From: Melitaea cinxia
Taxonomy: Eukaryota > Arthropoda > Insecta > Lepidoptera > Nymphalidae
Assembly (NCBI RefSeq): GCF_905220565.1
Contig: NC_059417.1
Coordinates: 4,348,369-4,412,368 of the forward strand
Reading direction: 5' to 3'
Length of the DNA: 64,000 nt
Below, one piece after another: positions 33,811 to 45,062 of this stretch. Under the pieces are notes generated by a model. The model was not told where the DNA came from. It saw nothing but the letters and a program-made list of their open reading frames with translations, and made no database searches. Positions within the stretch are counted from its first letter, which is position 1, and every line of letters begins with the position of its first letter. A program made the position numbers and the translations under genes.

Positions 33811-34521
33811 ATGGAAACAGAGGAGAACTCGGGTGTTGAATCTTTTTATATTTTAGGAGACTTTAATGCTCACCCTAACGAGTTGTTTTTTAATGAGATG
33901 ATTAATTTCTGTGCTGAGCAAAAGTGGTTATGTGCGGATGTTAAAAATCTAGGAATAGACTCAAATTCTTATACCTTTATTAGCGATGTGCATGGCTGTG
34001 TAAGGTGGTTGGATCATTGTATAGTCACAGAATCAGCTAGTAAGACAATAAATAATATATATATTAAATATGATGTCTACTGGTCGGACCACTTTCCACT
34101 TGTGCTAGACTGTGATTTATTTTGTGTAAAACCTAAAATAATGTTACATAATTGTCGGCCTAATGGCGACAGGGCTAAAGTATTGTGGGGGAAAAGGAAT
34201 ATTTCTCAAATACAAAAGTATAGTCAGATTTGTAACTCTAAACTTAGAGAAATTAACTTTCCGGAAGAAATGACTAAATGTTGTGATAGGTACTGTAATA
34301 ATTCTGAGCATAGGGCTATAATTGACAAAATATATGACACTGTAATCAACATTCTGTCTGATGCTGCCGCAGCGACGTATCGCAGCAGGTGTCCCAGAAA
34401 GAATGGTTACATAGCCGGGTGGAATAGGTATGTCGCTCACACAGAGTGGCACGGCTTAAATTTAGAATTTGGGTGGATCAGGGAAAACCGCGCGTCGGAA
34501 AAATTTATGAAGAAATGTTAG
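33811..34521 (+). pseudogene. LINE endonuclease, C-terminal part (frame 1)
   Basis: 236 codons open. Endonuclease/exonuclease/phosphatase-type motifs: GDFNAH near residue 14, LDHC near 70 and SDHFPL near 92, the last with the catalytic His. The N-terminal half of the nuclease, including the metal-binding Glu, is missing because the element is 5'-truncated. In the last ~25 codons the sense is lost and the family sequence continues in the overlapping frame of the RT entry, so a frameshift lies near 34445. It would nick target DNA to start target-primed reverse transcription; this copy cannot. Confidence 0.85.
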
Positions 34522-36200
34522 AAAGTAGGAAACATTTTAAAAGCAAATTAAAGTGGTGTCAAGGCAAACAAGAACAAATAAAAATGGATGTCTTAGCATC
34601 AGATCTATCGGAAAAGAATTTTGGAAAATTTTGGAGGGATACAAATAAATTAAATATTAGGCCCAGTATCCCTGTAAGCGTAGGGGGTAAACATAATTTG
34701 AAAGATATTGCGAATATTTTTAAAGAACATTTCACGGTGACATCACTTTTGGACTCTGTACCGGGTAACAATAGAGACACTGTGTCTGGAATAACTGTTC
34801 AGTTTTTAGCAAAAGATGTGTTTAAAATTATTACTAAAATGAGGAGAGGAAGGTCTCCTGGGCACGATGGCCTAAGTATAGAACATTTTAAATATGCCGG
34901 CGAGCATCTGCCTCGTATACTTGCGATGCTTTTTAACTGTAGTCTGGGACATACCTATTTACCAGAAGCGTTAATGCGTACAATTGTAGTACCTGTTGTT
35001 AAAAATAAGACGGGTGACACGTCTGACACGAGCAACTACCGGCCTATATCTCTTGCAACTACAGCTGCAAAAATACTTGACAGTCTGCTTAACGGCTACC
35101 TCGGTAGGTATGTGGAACTTGACGATGCTCAATTCGGGTTCAGGCCAGGTGTTTCTACAGAAAATGCTATTTTCAGTCTTAAGCATACTGTTAAGTATTA
35201 TACTCAGAGGAAAACGCCGGTATATGCTTGCTTTTTAGACCTATCCAAAGCTTTCGATCTGGTAAATTATGAGCTCCTGTGGGAGAAGCTGAGAGGCACG
35301 GGTATGCCGGAGGAATGTACTGAGCTCTTAAATTTTTGGTATAAGCACCAAAAAAATCAGGTTAGGTGGGCGGGTGCCGTGTCGGATGAGTATACCCTTA
35401 CGTATGGTGTGAGACAGGGTGGACTTAGTTCTCCCACCCTTTTTAATCTCTACATTAATCAGCTGATTGAGGGTCTCAGCAGCGCTCATGTAGGATGTTA
35501 TATCGACGGACAATGCGTCAATAATTTAAGCTACGCTGACGACATGGTGCTGCTGAGTCCATCAATCGGAGGGTTAAGAAAATTATTAGAGATTTGCGAG
35601 TCGTATGCGAGGGCCCATGGCTTAGTGTACAATGCTAAGAAAAGTAAGATTCTCGTGTTTAAGGCTGGTAAGCGGTTGCCAGGTCATGTACCAACAATAA
35701 ACAAACAAACCTTAAACGGGGCAGCATTAAGCAGAGTCAACCAATTTAAATATTTAGGCCATATAATCAATGCTGATTTGAACGATGATGACGATATTGA
35801 GAGAGAGCGTAGGGCGCTGGCGGTGAGAAGCAATATGCTTGCACGCAGGTTCGCACGTGGTACTGCGGCTGTCAAAATTACTCTATTCCGGGCTTTTTGT
35901 CAATCCTTTTACTCGGGTGGTCTGTGGGTATGCTACACGCGTCGAGCCTACAGCGCACTACGTATTCAATATAATAATGCCTTCAGAGTGCTGTTGCGGC
36001 TACCGCGGTTTTGCAGCGCCTCAGGAATGTTCGCGGATGCTCGGGTCGATGGATTTCACGCGATTATGCGTAAAAAAGCATCGTCTCTGCTGCGGCGCAT
36101 GAGGGCCAGCAACAACAGCATTCTGAGGACAATCACGGCTCGCCCTGATTGTTCTATTCAAAAGTACTGGATAGAAACAATGACGGGCCAACTAAAATGA
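34446..36200 (+). pseudogene. LINE reverse transcriptase (frame 2)
   Basis: About 584 codons without a stop. Fingers region RGRSPGHDGLS near residue 138 and NYRPISLAT near 198. Motif A: FLDLSKAFD near 264. Motif B: GVRQGGLSSP near 325. Catalytic box YADD at 363-366. The thumb/C-terminal part ends with WIETMTGQLK. The catalytic residues are intact. The frame starts with GTG, not ATG, because it is the continuation of the endonuclease frame after a net -1 shift. The CR1/jockey group is inferred from the nuclease-RT layout; the exact clade is not certain. The open length suggests a fairly recent insertion. Confidence 0.88.
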
Positions 36201-36333
36201 TTATTATTATTTATTTATTTTTAATTCATCATCTTACTAACAATAACTAACATAGATTATAAGTAAATATTGTTACTAACACACTAATACACTATGGATG
36301 TTCACGTCTGAAATAAACGCTTATTATTATTAT

Positions 36334-38049
36334 TGTACTGAATGTCACTCCGCCCGCCCAATACATAATAGATACATATATTATAATAACTACTTATATA
36401 AATAATATAGTAAATTTACTTATACTTACATACATAAATATAAGCGGGTGGAGGAATACGCCCCGGCAGGGAGATCAAACGGCCGGGGGTTAGGGCTGTA
36501 GGCTGAGAAACCGGCGGACAATCCTAGCCGAGTCAAGTAACACCGCCTTCTGCATCCTGGCTGCGAGCGAACCGTCCCGGATCCCCAGTTGCCTCAGATG
36601 GTGAGCGAGGCTAACCGGGATCAAACCGTTGGCAGATATTACGATAGGGATTATTTCAGCAGACCCCACACCCCACATGTCGACAATCTCGTGCGCCAGA
36701 TACAGATATTTACGTTTTTTCTCAGTCTCGGCTTTCACGAGGTTCTCGTCATGCGGGACGGTGATGTCCACTAAAAATACCCTCGACCGTGCCCTGTCCA
36801 TCACCACGATATCAGGCTTGTTCGCCAGTATCGTCCTGTCTGTGGCGATAGGCAGGTCCCAGTAGAGCCGGACTCCGTCGCGTTCGAGTACTGGCACCGG
36901 TGAGTATTGGTATACATCCTCTGTTCGAGGAGACCGTACATAAGAGCAAGCTCTTGGTGGAGAATTTTGGCCACTTGGTTGTGTCTGTGCAAGTACTCAG
37001 TATTAGCAAGCGCGGAACAACCCGAAAGCACATGCCTGAGTGACTCACCGGGATGACGACAGGCTCGACAGAAGTCGGGAGTGCCATCCTTCAGGACGTG
37101 CTTTCGGTAGTTGTTCGTCTTGACCACCTGATCTTGTATTGCACAGACAAAACCTTCGGTTTCCCCAAAGAGGTCGCCGAATCGCAGCCACTGCACGGAG
37201 GCCTTACTGTCCACGTGTGGTGCGTGAAGCGCCTTGTAGAACCGTCCATGCAGTTCCTTCTCCATCCATACGGTCTCCCGGTCAGAGGTGCTCAGTACGA
37301 CCGGTTTCTGCCAGTTCTCTTTGGCCAAGGCTAGGGGGGTTAGTCCTTTGTCACACATTGAAACGTCACCATGCAAAGCGCTGTCCCGTCTCGTTTCAAA
37401 GTAGGCCCTGAGGCTGCACACCTCGCGGTTATGCATAGTCTTAGCGCTTAACATGCCTCGACCACCACACTTCCGCGGGATGTACAGTCTCATGACCGAC
37501 AACTTAGGGTGGTGCATGCGATGGTGCGTCATAGTTGTGCGGACTCTTCTGTCCAGGGCGTCAAGTTCGGTCTGAGTCCATCTGAGTATGCCAAAGGTGT
37601 ACAAGAGAGTGGGCATGACCCAAGCGTTATAGGCTCGGACCTTGTTGGCTCCAGACAAGTAGCTCCGAAGAACTTTTGTCAGCCGTCCAAAAAAGATTTC
37701 ACAAACTGCCTGTTTCATGTCCACTTCCCTCACCCCTATGCATTGTGACATACCCAGATACCGGTAAGATTCAGCTTCGGAAAGGGTCTTGAATGATGTT
37801 AATTCGAGACTAAGCTGCGACGATTGAGTCACCTGACCCCTGTCCACATGCACGACCGCACACTTATCCACTCCAAGCTGCACCCTGATGGAACTGCTGA
37901 ACTCCGTAGTGATTTTCAGCAGTTCCTGCAGGCGTGCAGCGTTAGGTGCCAGCAATTTGAGGTCGTCCATGTAGAGAAGGTGGGAGACTTTAGTACCTCC
38001 TCTCCGAAACTGAAAGCCTGTCCCCGAACGCTCCAGCAGGGTGCTTAGA
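36334..38049 (-). mobile_element. 5'-truncated R4/Dong-type LINE with restriction-like endonuclease
   Basis: Minus-strand element. Its 3' end (CAGTACAATAATAATAATAA) meets the (TTA)n tail of the plus-strand LINE, so the two lie tail to tail. Its 5' truncation, within the RT domain, abuts the 3' half of the SINE near 38046-38049. Dong elements are known to insert into TAA repeats, which fits this junction. Confidence 0.8.
36490..38045 (-). pseudogene. R4/Dong-type reverse transcriptase/endonuclease, truncated and frameshifted
   Basis: The frame opens at the truncation near 38045 (reading LLERSGTGFQFRRGG in RT), passes the catalytic YMDD at about 37970 and continues to 36801. The remaining ~135 codons (36897-36490) are in another frame, so a small indel lies near 36900-36930. 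The second part contains KPDIVVMDRARSRVFLVDIT, the PD...D core of the restriction-like endonuclease typical of R2/R4/Dong elements. Upstream of it is the zinc motif CRACRHPGESLRHVLSGC (C-x2-C-x8-H-x4-C), also typical. N-terminal zinc fingers and most of the RT are missing, so it is dead. Such nucleases cut a specific site, unlike the AP-type nuclease of the neighbouring LINE. Confidence 0.85.
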
Positions 38050-38609
38050 GGGAAAGAGGCCTATGCCCAGTAGTGGGATATTACAGGCTGAAGCGTAATA
38101 TTATAAACGCCAAAGTTTGTATGTATGGATGTATAGATGTATGGATGATGGATGTTTGTTGCTCTTTCACGCAAAAACTACTGAATGGATTTTAATAAAA
38201 GTTTACAATAATAGAGCTCATACATTAGAATAACATATAGGCTACAACTTTTTGTATGAATTGCCCAACATATAACCATAATTGTCAAGTAAGTCGGAAA
38301 AAATCTGCAGTTTGCGAGCTATTCTGGCGTACACTGAAAAAACTGTAGAGTTTATACATATATAATGTATTACAAAAATATTTATCTTAATTAGCCACTA
38401 TTGCCATAGTGAACCATAAAAACAATAAAAATTTAAAAATTGAAAAAAATGTTTCTAATGCACATATATATGGTAGTAACAAATTGTTTTTTATATCGCA
38501 GAACCAATTTTGATGAATTTTGGTATAAAGATAGATATTGAGAAGATAATAAGCTACTCGAAGTACTTACTTATCCTGCGCAGACGAAGTCGCGGGTACA
38601 GCTAGTATA

Positions 38610-39019
38610 CAATATTTATGAAACTTATAAAAAGTTTTTGTTGTTTAATGTCAAAACCGCGCGTTATAAATCGTACATAGTCTGCAAGGCTTACGCGGCT
38701 TGGCGTCGGTGCTCATCCAATCCCACGTATTCGCTGTTGCGGCGTTACCTAAGCGCAGCGTTATTGCTAAAAATATTTTTTCTTTTTTACATTTTCAAGT
38801 AAATTTATTTGGATATATGTATAATAAGAATTGCGTTATAACGTTTTGACACAATAATCTAAATACGTATAAAGATTAAGCCTGGCGTTTTTTTATACAT
38901 ACCAAAAAAAAACATAATTTCTTTGTCACTATTCATCACTAATAAAGCACAAGAAACGAGTGCCCTTCTAATTAAAAAAAAATGTTTACTATAGAATTTA
39001 AAACGATATCGACGAACAT
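38610..39019. other. AT-rich non-coding DNA
   Basis: Nothing gene-like seen between the Helitron 3' end and the RTE insertion. Confidence 0.4.
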
Positions 39020-39030
39020 TTGCAACTTAA

Positions 39031-39834
39031 CACACTTCAGCCTATCGCAGTCCACTGCTGGACATAGGCCTCCTCAAGTTCGCGCCACACATCCCGGTCT
39101 TCCGCAATCCTCATCCAGCCTACACCGGCAATCTTACGTAGATCGTCGGTCCAACGGGCCGGAGGACGTCCCACACTGCGTTTGCCAAGACGCGGTCTCC
39201 ACTCTAGGACCCGTCTACTCCAACGGCCATCGGTCCTGCGACACAGATGACCAGCCCATTGCCACTTCAACTTGCTAATTCTGTGGGCTATGTCGGTTAC
39301 TTTCGTTCTCTCGCGGATAGTCTCATTTCTAATCCTGTCTTTGAGAGAGACCCCAAGCATAGCCCGTTCCATTGCACGTTGAGCGACTTTAAACTTGTGG
39401 ACCAGTCCCTTGGTCAGTGTCCACGTCTCGGCTCCGTATGTTAACACAGGCAGGACGCATTGTTCGAAAACTTTTGTCTTTAAGCATTGCGGAATCTTCG
39501 AAGTGAAGACTCGACGGAGTCTGCCAAACGCCGCCCAGCCCAACCGAATCCTCCTATCGGCCTCCTTCTCGAAGTTGTTGCGGCCTAGTTGGATAGTATG
39601 GCCTAGGTAAATATAATCCTGAACAACTTCGAGAAGGGTACCATCGACCGATACCGGTATCGGTATGACTTGGTTGTTAAACATAACTTTCGTCTTATCC
39701 AAGTTCATACAGAGACCGACACGTCCGGAGGACTCGTTTAGGCCGGCCAGCATTTGGCCTAACTCATCCAGCGTCTCCGCAAAGATGACAATATCGTCGG
39801 CGAAACGAAGGTGAGAGAAGAGAGAAGAGAGAGG
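39031..39834 (-). mobile_element. 5'-truncated RTE-type LINE with 11-bp target duplication
   Basis: TTGCAACTTAA occurs at 39020-39030 and 39835-39845. The insert's minus strand ends GGCTGAAGTGTG. At the truncated 5' end about 20 bases of CTCTT/CTCT repeat precede the RT sequence. Confidence 0.85.
39037..39834 (-). pseudogene. RTE reverse transcriptase, C-terminal part
   Basis: About 265 residues. Starts at the catalytic region (HLRFADDIVIF), then thumb and C-terminal segments (QRAMERAMLGVSLKDRIRN, KWQWAGHLCRRTDGRWSRRV, RPPARWTDDLRKIAGVGW) and ends YVQQWTAIG. The frame has no internal stop, so the insertion is not old. Endonuclease and RT fingers are absent because the insertion is 5'-truncated. 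It cannot retrotranspose. Very similar to the fragment at 62938-63409, so they come from one family. Confidence 0.88.
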
Positions 39835-39845
39835 TTGCAACTTAA

Positions 39846-40934
39846 ACAATTACTGAAATAGTTTTTAGTATATTTTTTCATTTTAACTTTAGATAAGGCA
39901 GGCTATATATATATATTAATATTTCATATAATTATGTACATAACATCATCATCATATAGGCACATATTATATGTATAACCGCAACACGTTCACATACACA
40001 CGTGTGTATTTTAAGAAAATAGAGGTGAGTTTTATTGAATATAAAAATATGGATTACCAGGCGAGTAGAAATCATAAAGAAATATGTGAAAGAAGTATGT
40101 GTTGTTATACTCAAAGCTTTTAGGTTCGTGTGCACCATAATTGCTTTCTCTATAGGAAACGCGGCTTGCGAAATGACCTCCTCCCAGTTGCTGCCCCTCT
40201 AGTCGTTATAAATTTCCACCAAAATGCAAATAAACTTTAGTCGAAAAAACTAATAGTCTAAGATCTGAACTAGACGTGATCTTCACAATTCTTCAAATAT
40301 TTAATATCTTCTTTAGTATGTTAAAAATAAATTGTGAAAGAGTTAGCTAGAAAATTCCTGGCTAGTACGCCCTGATTTCATCGTATTTGCACCGAAACAG
40401 CGCTCATTTTGATGTAAGATTTATTTATCAAACATGTGGGTGATAGTAACTAGTATCAATAAATACAATATACCTGTTTATACCCGCCAACCCAGTAGCC
40501 AGTTTGCATATACCACAGGTTCGAACTGTCAGTAGGTATTAAATTTATCCTTTATACTCATAGGTATATTTTTAACAAAAAAAAAATTTTTTTTCAATAT
40601 TCAATTTAATATTGTTTGGCCATTAATTTTTTCAGCAAACCCTTTTGCGTTTTTTTTTTCTAATATACTAGAAAAAAATATATATTTTCATCCATTAAGC
40701 AGATGGGCGAAGTTTGTCTCTAGTTCGGATGTCCTACTTACTTACTCTCGTACTTAGCTGTATTAGTTTTACAGAATCCTTTTTTATTGATAAGGATTGG
40801 TTAACAAGGTATTCAATACGTTCAAAATGAGTATGAAACTGTTATACTTATATTGTTAAATTAAATATGTATAAAATATATGAAACATTTTATATAAATA
40901 AATTAAAATAGTATACATAAATATATTATATAAT
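39846..40934. other. AT-rich non-coding DNA
   Basis: No gene or defined repeat seen. Confidence 0.4.
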
Positions 40935-41335
40935 AATTGTGTTTTATCGCAAACGAAAAAAAACCGACTTCAATTACATCGACAAGTAATACAACGAAAA
41001 AATAGTCAAGTAAATACGCATTATCACAGATTACTCTAAAATTTGTAATCAGATCTCGATGAAATTTAAATGTGACCACATGATAAACATCGGCTTTTGA
41101 TTAAATTCATGAAAAAATCATGAAAATCGGCACATCCCGTAAAAACTTATGCGGATTTTCGAGGGTTTCTCTCAAGTTCTCTGAGATCCCATCATCAGAT
41201 CCTAGTTTCCTTATCATGGTTGGTAGGTACACTTACTAGGATACCTCCTTTCCAACAAAAAAAGAATTATCAAAATCGGTTCATAAACGACGAAGTTATC
41301 CCCGAACATACACACATATATATATAATATATCTG
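40935..41335 (-). repeat. AACCGACTTC-family repeat, minus copy
   Basis: The reverse strand starts near the ATAACTTCGTCGTTTATGAA block, contains AAACTAGGATCTGATGATGG and ends at the family 3' end (CGATGTAATTGAAGTCGGTT ... AACACAATTATT-like) at 40935. Confidence 0.75.
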
Positions 41336-41624
41336 TAATACTAGTCACTACTTGCAGCAAAGAACTTCCACAATGAGTACTTGCAAACTCACGGTAGTGA
41401 AATTTATTATTGCAAGAAATAAGGAAAAGTAAACAACTGAACTTACAATTTTCTTGTCTAGGAAACATGCAATAGCCACAGCTTTCATAGACTATTTTAT
41501 TATTATTTTAGTGTAGTTTTATAAGTAGGTACACAGTCCCACTTGAAGCATATCAAGATGTTGGTTTCGTGCATCTTTCTTATCAATACATATAATAAAA
41601 ATGTAACGGATCGCTGTCTGTTCA

Positions 41625-41918
41625 TGGAAGATAATTGAGAAAAAATATTATTGGGACCTTTATCAACGCAAATAGCACCCGAAACAATGATTGTTAGAAT
41701 TTTTGTCTGTTTGTCTGTGCGGTTGTGCACGCTAACCTCAGAAACGGCTTATACGATTTAGATGTGGTTTTCATTAATATAATTATCATAGCAAGCTTCA
41801 CTTAACATTTTGTGTTTGTTTCATGTCAATCGGTTCATAAATAAAGTTATGCCTATTCAAAGAATCATGTTGAACATGTAAATACGTAAAACGCGGACGA
41901 AGTCGCAGGCACAGCTAG
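41625..41918 (+). mobile_element. Helitron-like element fragment
   Basis: Ends GCGGACGAAGTCGCAGGCAC then AGCTAG at 41918, followed by T. Same subfamily as 6931-7240 in opposite orientation. Confidence 0.7.
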
Positions 41919-42971
41919 TTTAAAAATAATTTTGTAAAAATAGTTTCGTGTGATAATAAAACGAATATTTAAAAACAAAAAAAAAAAACGAGACCTAAAA
42001 ATTAATTGCTTTCGGCATTTTTATTATATTTTGTAGGAAAATATAATGAGCACATCGTTAAAAACACTGTTAGATTGTTAATTAATAAAATATTAAGGAT
42101 ATAGTATAAAATATCCAATATCACAAACAAATATAAATTACGAAATAACGATAATTGGTAAATATGGTAATATTGGTGGATAAATTTAAATGAAATAATT
42201 GAAAACTGTAAGAAGCTTTAGAAGTTTTCAGAAGTTAATAAAGAATATGGTTCCTATATAAAAGCCAAGCTGTAAAGTGACACGATACGCTTAAGTACGT
42301 AAAGCTTCACATAACAGCGATATTTTAAAAGTAGATTACATCTCCACTGGGTGGCGTTAAGGAAACAACTTATGGTAATTATTTCCTCGATGCCACTTTT
42401 TGCGGAGACCTGTATAACGACACCGTTCGCATCCATTTATAATTTATTTTAAATTAACTCCCTATTTCATTTTGTATTGAATAAAATGTATTTGCTGCTT
42501 ATGTACTATGCATAAGATTGTAAAAATATGATGCATTTTTCATAACTTTTCTCAATAAACGTATAATAAGACCAATACTTTATTACACTTTCTTTATTAA
42601 TTTTAATTGGATTATTTCCCTAGAATAACTAATTTTGGAATAATTCAGTCCAATGAAGAAAAAAACTTACCAAATTAAAATATTTGCTTATTTTTAAAGT
42701 TTTAATGTACTATTTATAGATGTACAAGTATGAAAATACAACGCATGAGAAAAAAAAAAAAACGAATCGATATCTAATTTGATATAATTAAGTTAATTTT
42801 TTGTTTTATTTTAATAAAAGACAACAACGTCACAGAAACACAAAAGTTATAGCTCATTGGATCGAAATGTCTTGAGTGTTAGGGCAATATAACGCTACCA
42901 TATTAAATGGATAACTTCAGTCATGTGTAGTTTCAAATGCACTGCAGTTATATACTAATAATTTATTGTGA
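41919..42971. other. AT-rich non-coding DNA
   Basis: No gene or defined repeat seen. Confidence 0.4.
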
Positions 42972-43080
42972 CGCTTCAACCTGTAATATCCCACTACTGG
43001 GCATACGCCTCTTTCCCCATGTAAGAGAAGGATCAGAGCTTAATCCACCACGCTGCTCCAATGCGGGTTGGCGGATATAT
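42972..43080 (-). repeat. tRNA-derived SINE, 3' fragment
   Basis: The reverse strand reads CCAACCCGCATTGGAGCAGC to AGTGGGATATTACAGGTTGA; only the last ~105 bases are present. Confidence 0.8.
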
Positions 43081-43309
43081 TGTGAACTAAAACTAAAATA
43101 AAGTCGGTTTGCTTATTCAGTGATTGTCCGTATGTTCGAGTCTTTCGCAAAAGAATAATAAGAATGAGCTTAGATTTATACTATCCAATACATTTCGTTT
43201 CTTCTGTATTACGTCATACAAAACTCTGTCTTTGGTGAGATTTCAACATATATCTCTATTAAATGTTCATTAAAATTGTCCAATCAGGCAAATTCGTAAA
43301 TTCTTTTAT

Positions 43310-43780
43310 TTTAACATAATAATAATAATAATATATTGTAAACAGTAACATATAAAATTACATAAGAATAAAGCTTAAAGGGAAAAGAAAAATAATTACA
43401 TGGCATGCAACGGGCGGTCTTATCACTAGATAGTGATCTCTTCCAGACTACCCACCAGAAAGGAGCTTGTTGAATTTAAGGAGCTTGTGCAGCTTAATAA
43501 TATAACATAATCTATAATTATATAATATATACAATCCATATATATATATACATCTACACATGCGCAATACTCACAGTCTTAAAAGTATAAATAAATAAAT
43601 GAATAATATTAAAAATTTAACATTTATAAAATTAGTATGAATTTTATTTGGATTGATACGATGAAGGGAAACGGAGACGTAATAGTGAAGAGACAGAAGT
43701 CGAAATAGTTTGGGGCAGAATCTAGTAATACTGCTAAGTCGTCAAGTAATACTGGTATAATACGTCAGTTTACTATGCTT
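43310..43780 (-). repeat. Probable LINE 3'-end remnant
   Basis: Arrangement similar to 12840-13370: on the minus strand a GAGATCACTATCTAGTGATA-type segment lies upstream of a short (TTA)n run at 43317-43334. Coding sense is lost. Confidence 0.35.
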
Positions 43781-44599
43781 CATAGCTTTAACAGATTATA
43801 ATGAATTACATGGATATACATCAAGCCTATAAAATGTACCCAGTTATCCTAACTTTATTGAACAAGCTTATAACTATTAGGGTCTCATTGTCAGACAAAG
43901 GACAACAAATGATGAAAGAGCTAGCTAGAGCGCCTGGTACAAAATTTAACGCATTATAATATACAAATTATAAAGTTATAATGTAAAAAATAATACAGTG
44001 ACACAACAGATAACATGAGTGAATTGTATCTATAACATTATTTAATTCAACGAAGATATAGCGAATGGCGTCCTGTGTTTAAATAAGAATGAATCGCTAA
44101 ATATGTTGCCGAATGCAAAATTTGAGAACGATTGATCTGATTCAACTGTTTCCCAGAGCTTACTAATTCTTTGTACAAGATTTGTAAGTAATGAAATATT
44201 AGGAAAATTGCTTAAAAATTGTAATATTTTATAAAACGTCCAGTTACTGAAACTTTACGACTTTCACAATTTTCGAGACGGGACAATGTCTGTTGGGTCT
44301 ACACTATGACCTGTAGGGTTGGCACTACTTCAACACGGGTTAGTTGTAAATCTTTAAGCGTCAATTATGAATTTTAGTCTGGATACAAGGCAGAAGAAAA
44401 ATTTCTTTTGATAAAAAATCCACTACAATACTCATATATCTGCTTTTTGAGGTTATAAAACTTTATTGCAAATATACATACAGCTCTCCTCAAGATCTTT
44501 TCTTTTAAAGTCGAACGCGACACGATTTTAACCCAGCACTTTACTATCCAACAGCACGTTTATATCTGTAGGTTTTTAGTTAGAACATTTCCTCTTTTT
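43781..44599. other. AT-rich non-coding DNA
   Basis: Nothing recognised. Confidence 0.4.
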
Positions 44600-45062
44600 A
44601 ACCGACTTCCAAAAAAGGAGGATGTTCTCACTTCGACTGTATTTTTTTTATGTATGTTATTTCAGAACTTTTGACTGGGTAGACCGATTTCGACATTTTT
44701 TTTTAATTGAAAGGTGGTGTGTGTCATTTGGTCCCATTTAAATTTATTTGAGATCTAACACCTACTTTTCGAGTTATATCTAATAATATGTTTTTACTTG
44801 ATAATTTTTCGTCAACCTAAGTTGTATTATACCGCATAACTTTTTACTAGGTATGTCGATTTTGATGATTTTTAGTTTGTTCGAAAGCTGATGTTTATCA
44901 TGTGGTCACATTTAAATATCATCGAGATTTGATTAAAACTTTTTGAGTAATCTTTGATAACGCGTATTTACTTGACTATTTTTTTGTCTACCTACGTTGT
45001 ATTCCTTGTCGATGTAATTGAAGTCAGCTTTTTTTTCGTTTGCGAGCAAATACAATTATTTT
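44600..45062 (+). repeat. AACCGACTTC-family repeat, near-complete copy
   Basis: AACCGACTTCCAAAAAAGGA at the start and CGTTTGCGAGCAAATACAAT at the end define a ~460-bp unit. Two internal sub-blocks each consist of an ACTTTT(G)AC/ACTAGG + GAC/TCGATTT + GAGATCT + CTTGAC series, so the unit itself looks like a diverged internal duplication. Confidence 0.75.

Larger units (their letters stand above)
33809..36333 (+). mobile_element. 5'-truncated jockey/CR1-type LINE
   Basis: Starts inside the endonuclease domain and continues through the reverse transcriptase, a 3' UTR of about 130 bases, an AATAAA at 36312-36317 and a (TTA)n tail at 36321-36333. No target duplication is visible because the right junction is occupied by the Dong-type element. 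Confidence 0.85.
33590..38095 (+). mobile_element. tRNA-derived SINE interrupted by two LINEs
   Basis: The 5' part at 33590-33808 (A/B-box head to GATAGCGATCGTTA) and the 3' part at about 38050-38095 (GGGAAAGAGGCCTATGCCCA to GGCTGAAGCG) are two halves of one SINE. The flanking 14-bp TAATATTATAAACG (33576-33589 and 38096-38109) is its target duplication, which shows that both halves came from one insertion. About 76 bases of SINE are missing between the halves. Confidence 0.85.
33570..38605 (+). mobile_element. Helitron-like element split by a nested SINE-LINE-LINE insertion
   Basis: The 5' end TCCTACTAATATTATAAACG starts at 33570 after an A. The element resumes at 38096 with the duplicated TAATATTATAAACG and ends at 38605 with GGGTACAGCTAG before a T. 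TC start, CTAG end and insertion between A and T are the Helitron rules. Its own sequence is about 530 bp, with no Rep/helicase, so non-autonomous. Confidence 0.8.

Noticed and set aside
36589..38048. Several plus-strand frames of 60-93 codons
   Set aside because: All are shadows of the minus-strand Dong-type coding region.
43310..43780. Complete LINE
   Set aside because: Only a vaguely LINE-3'-end-like arrangement; no readable coding sequence or clear boundaries.
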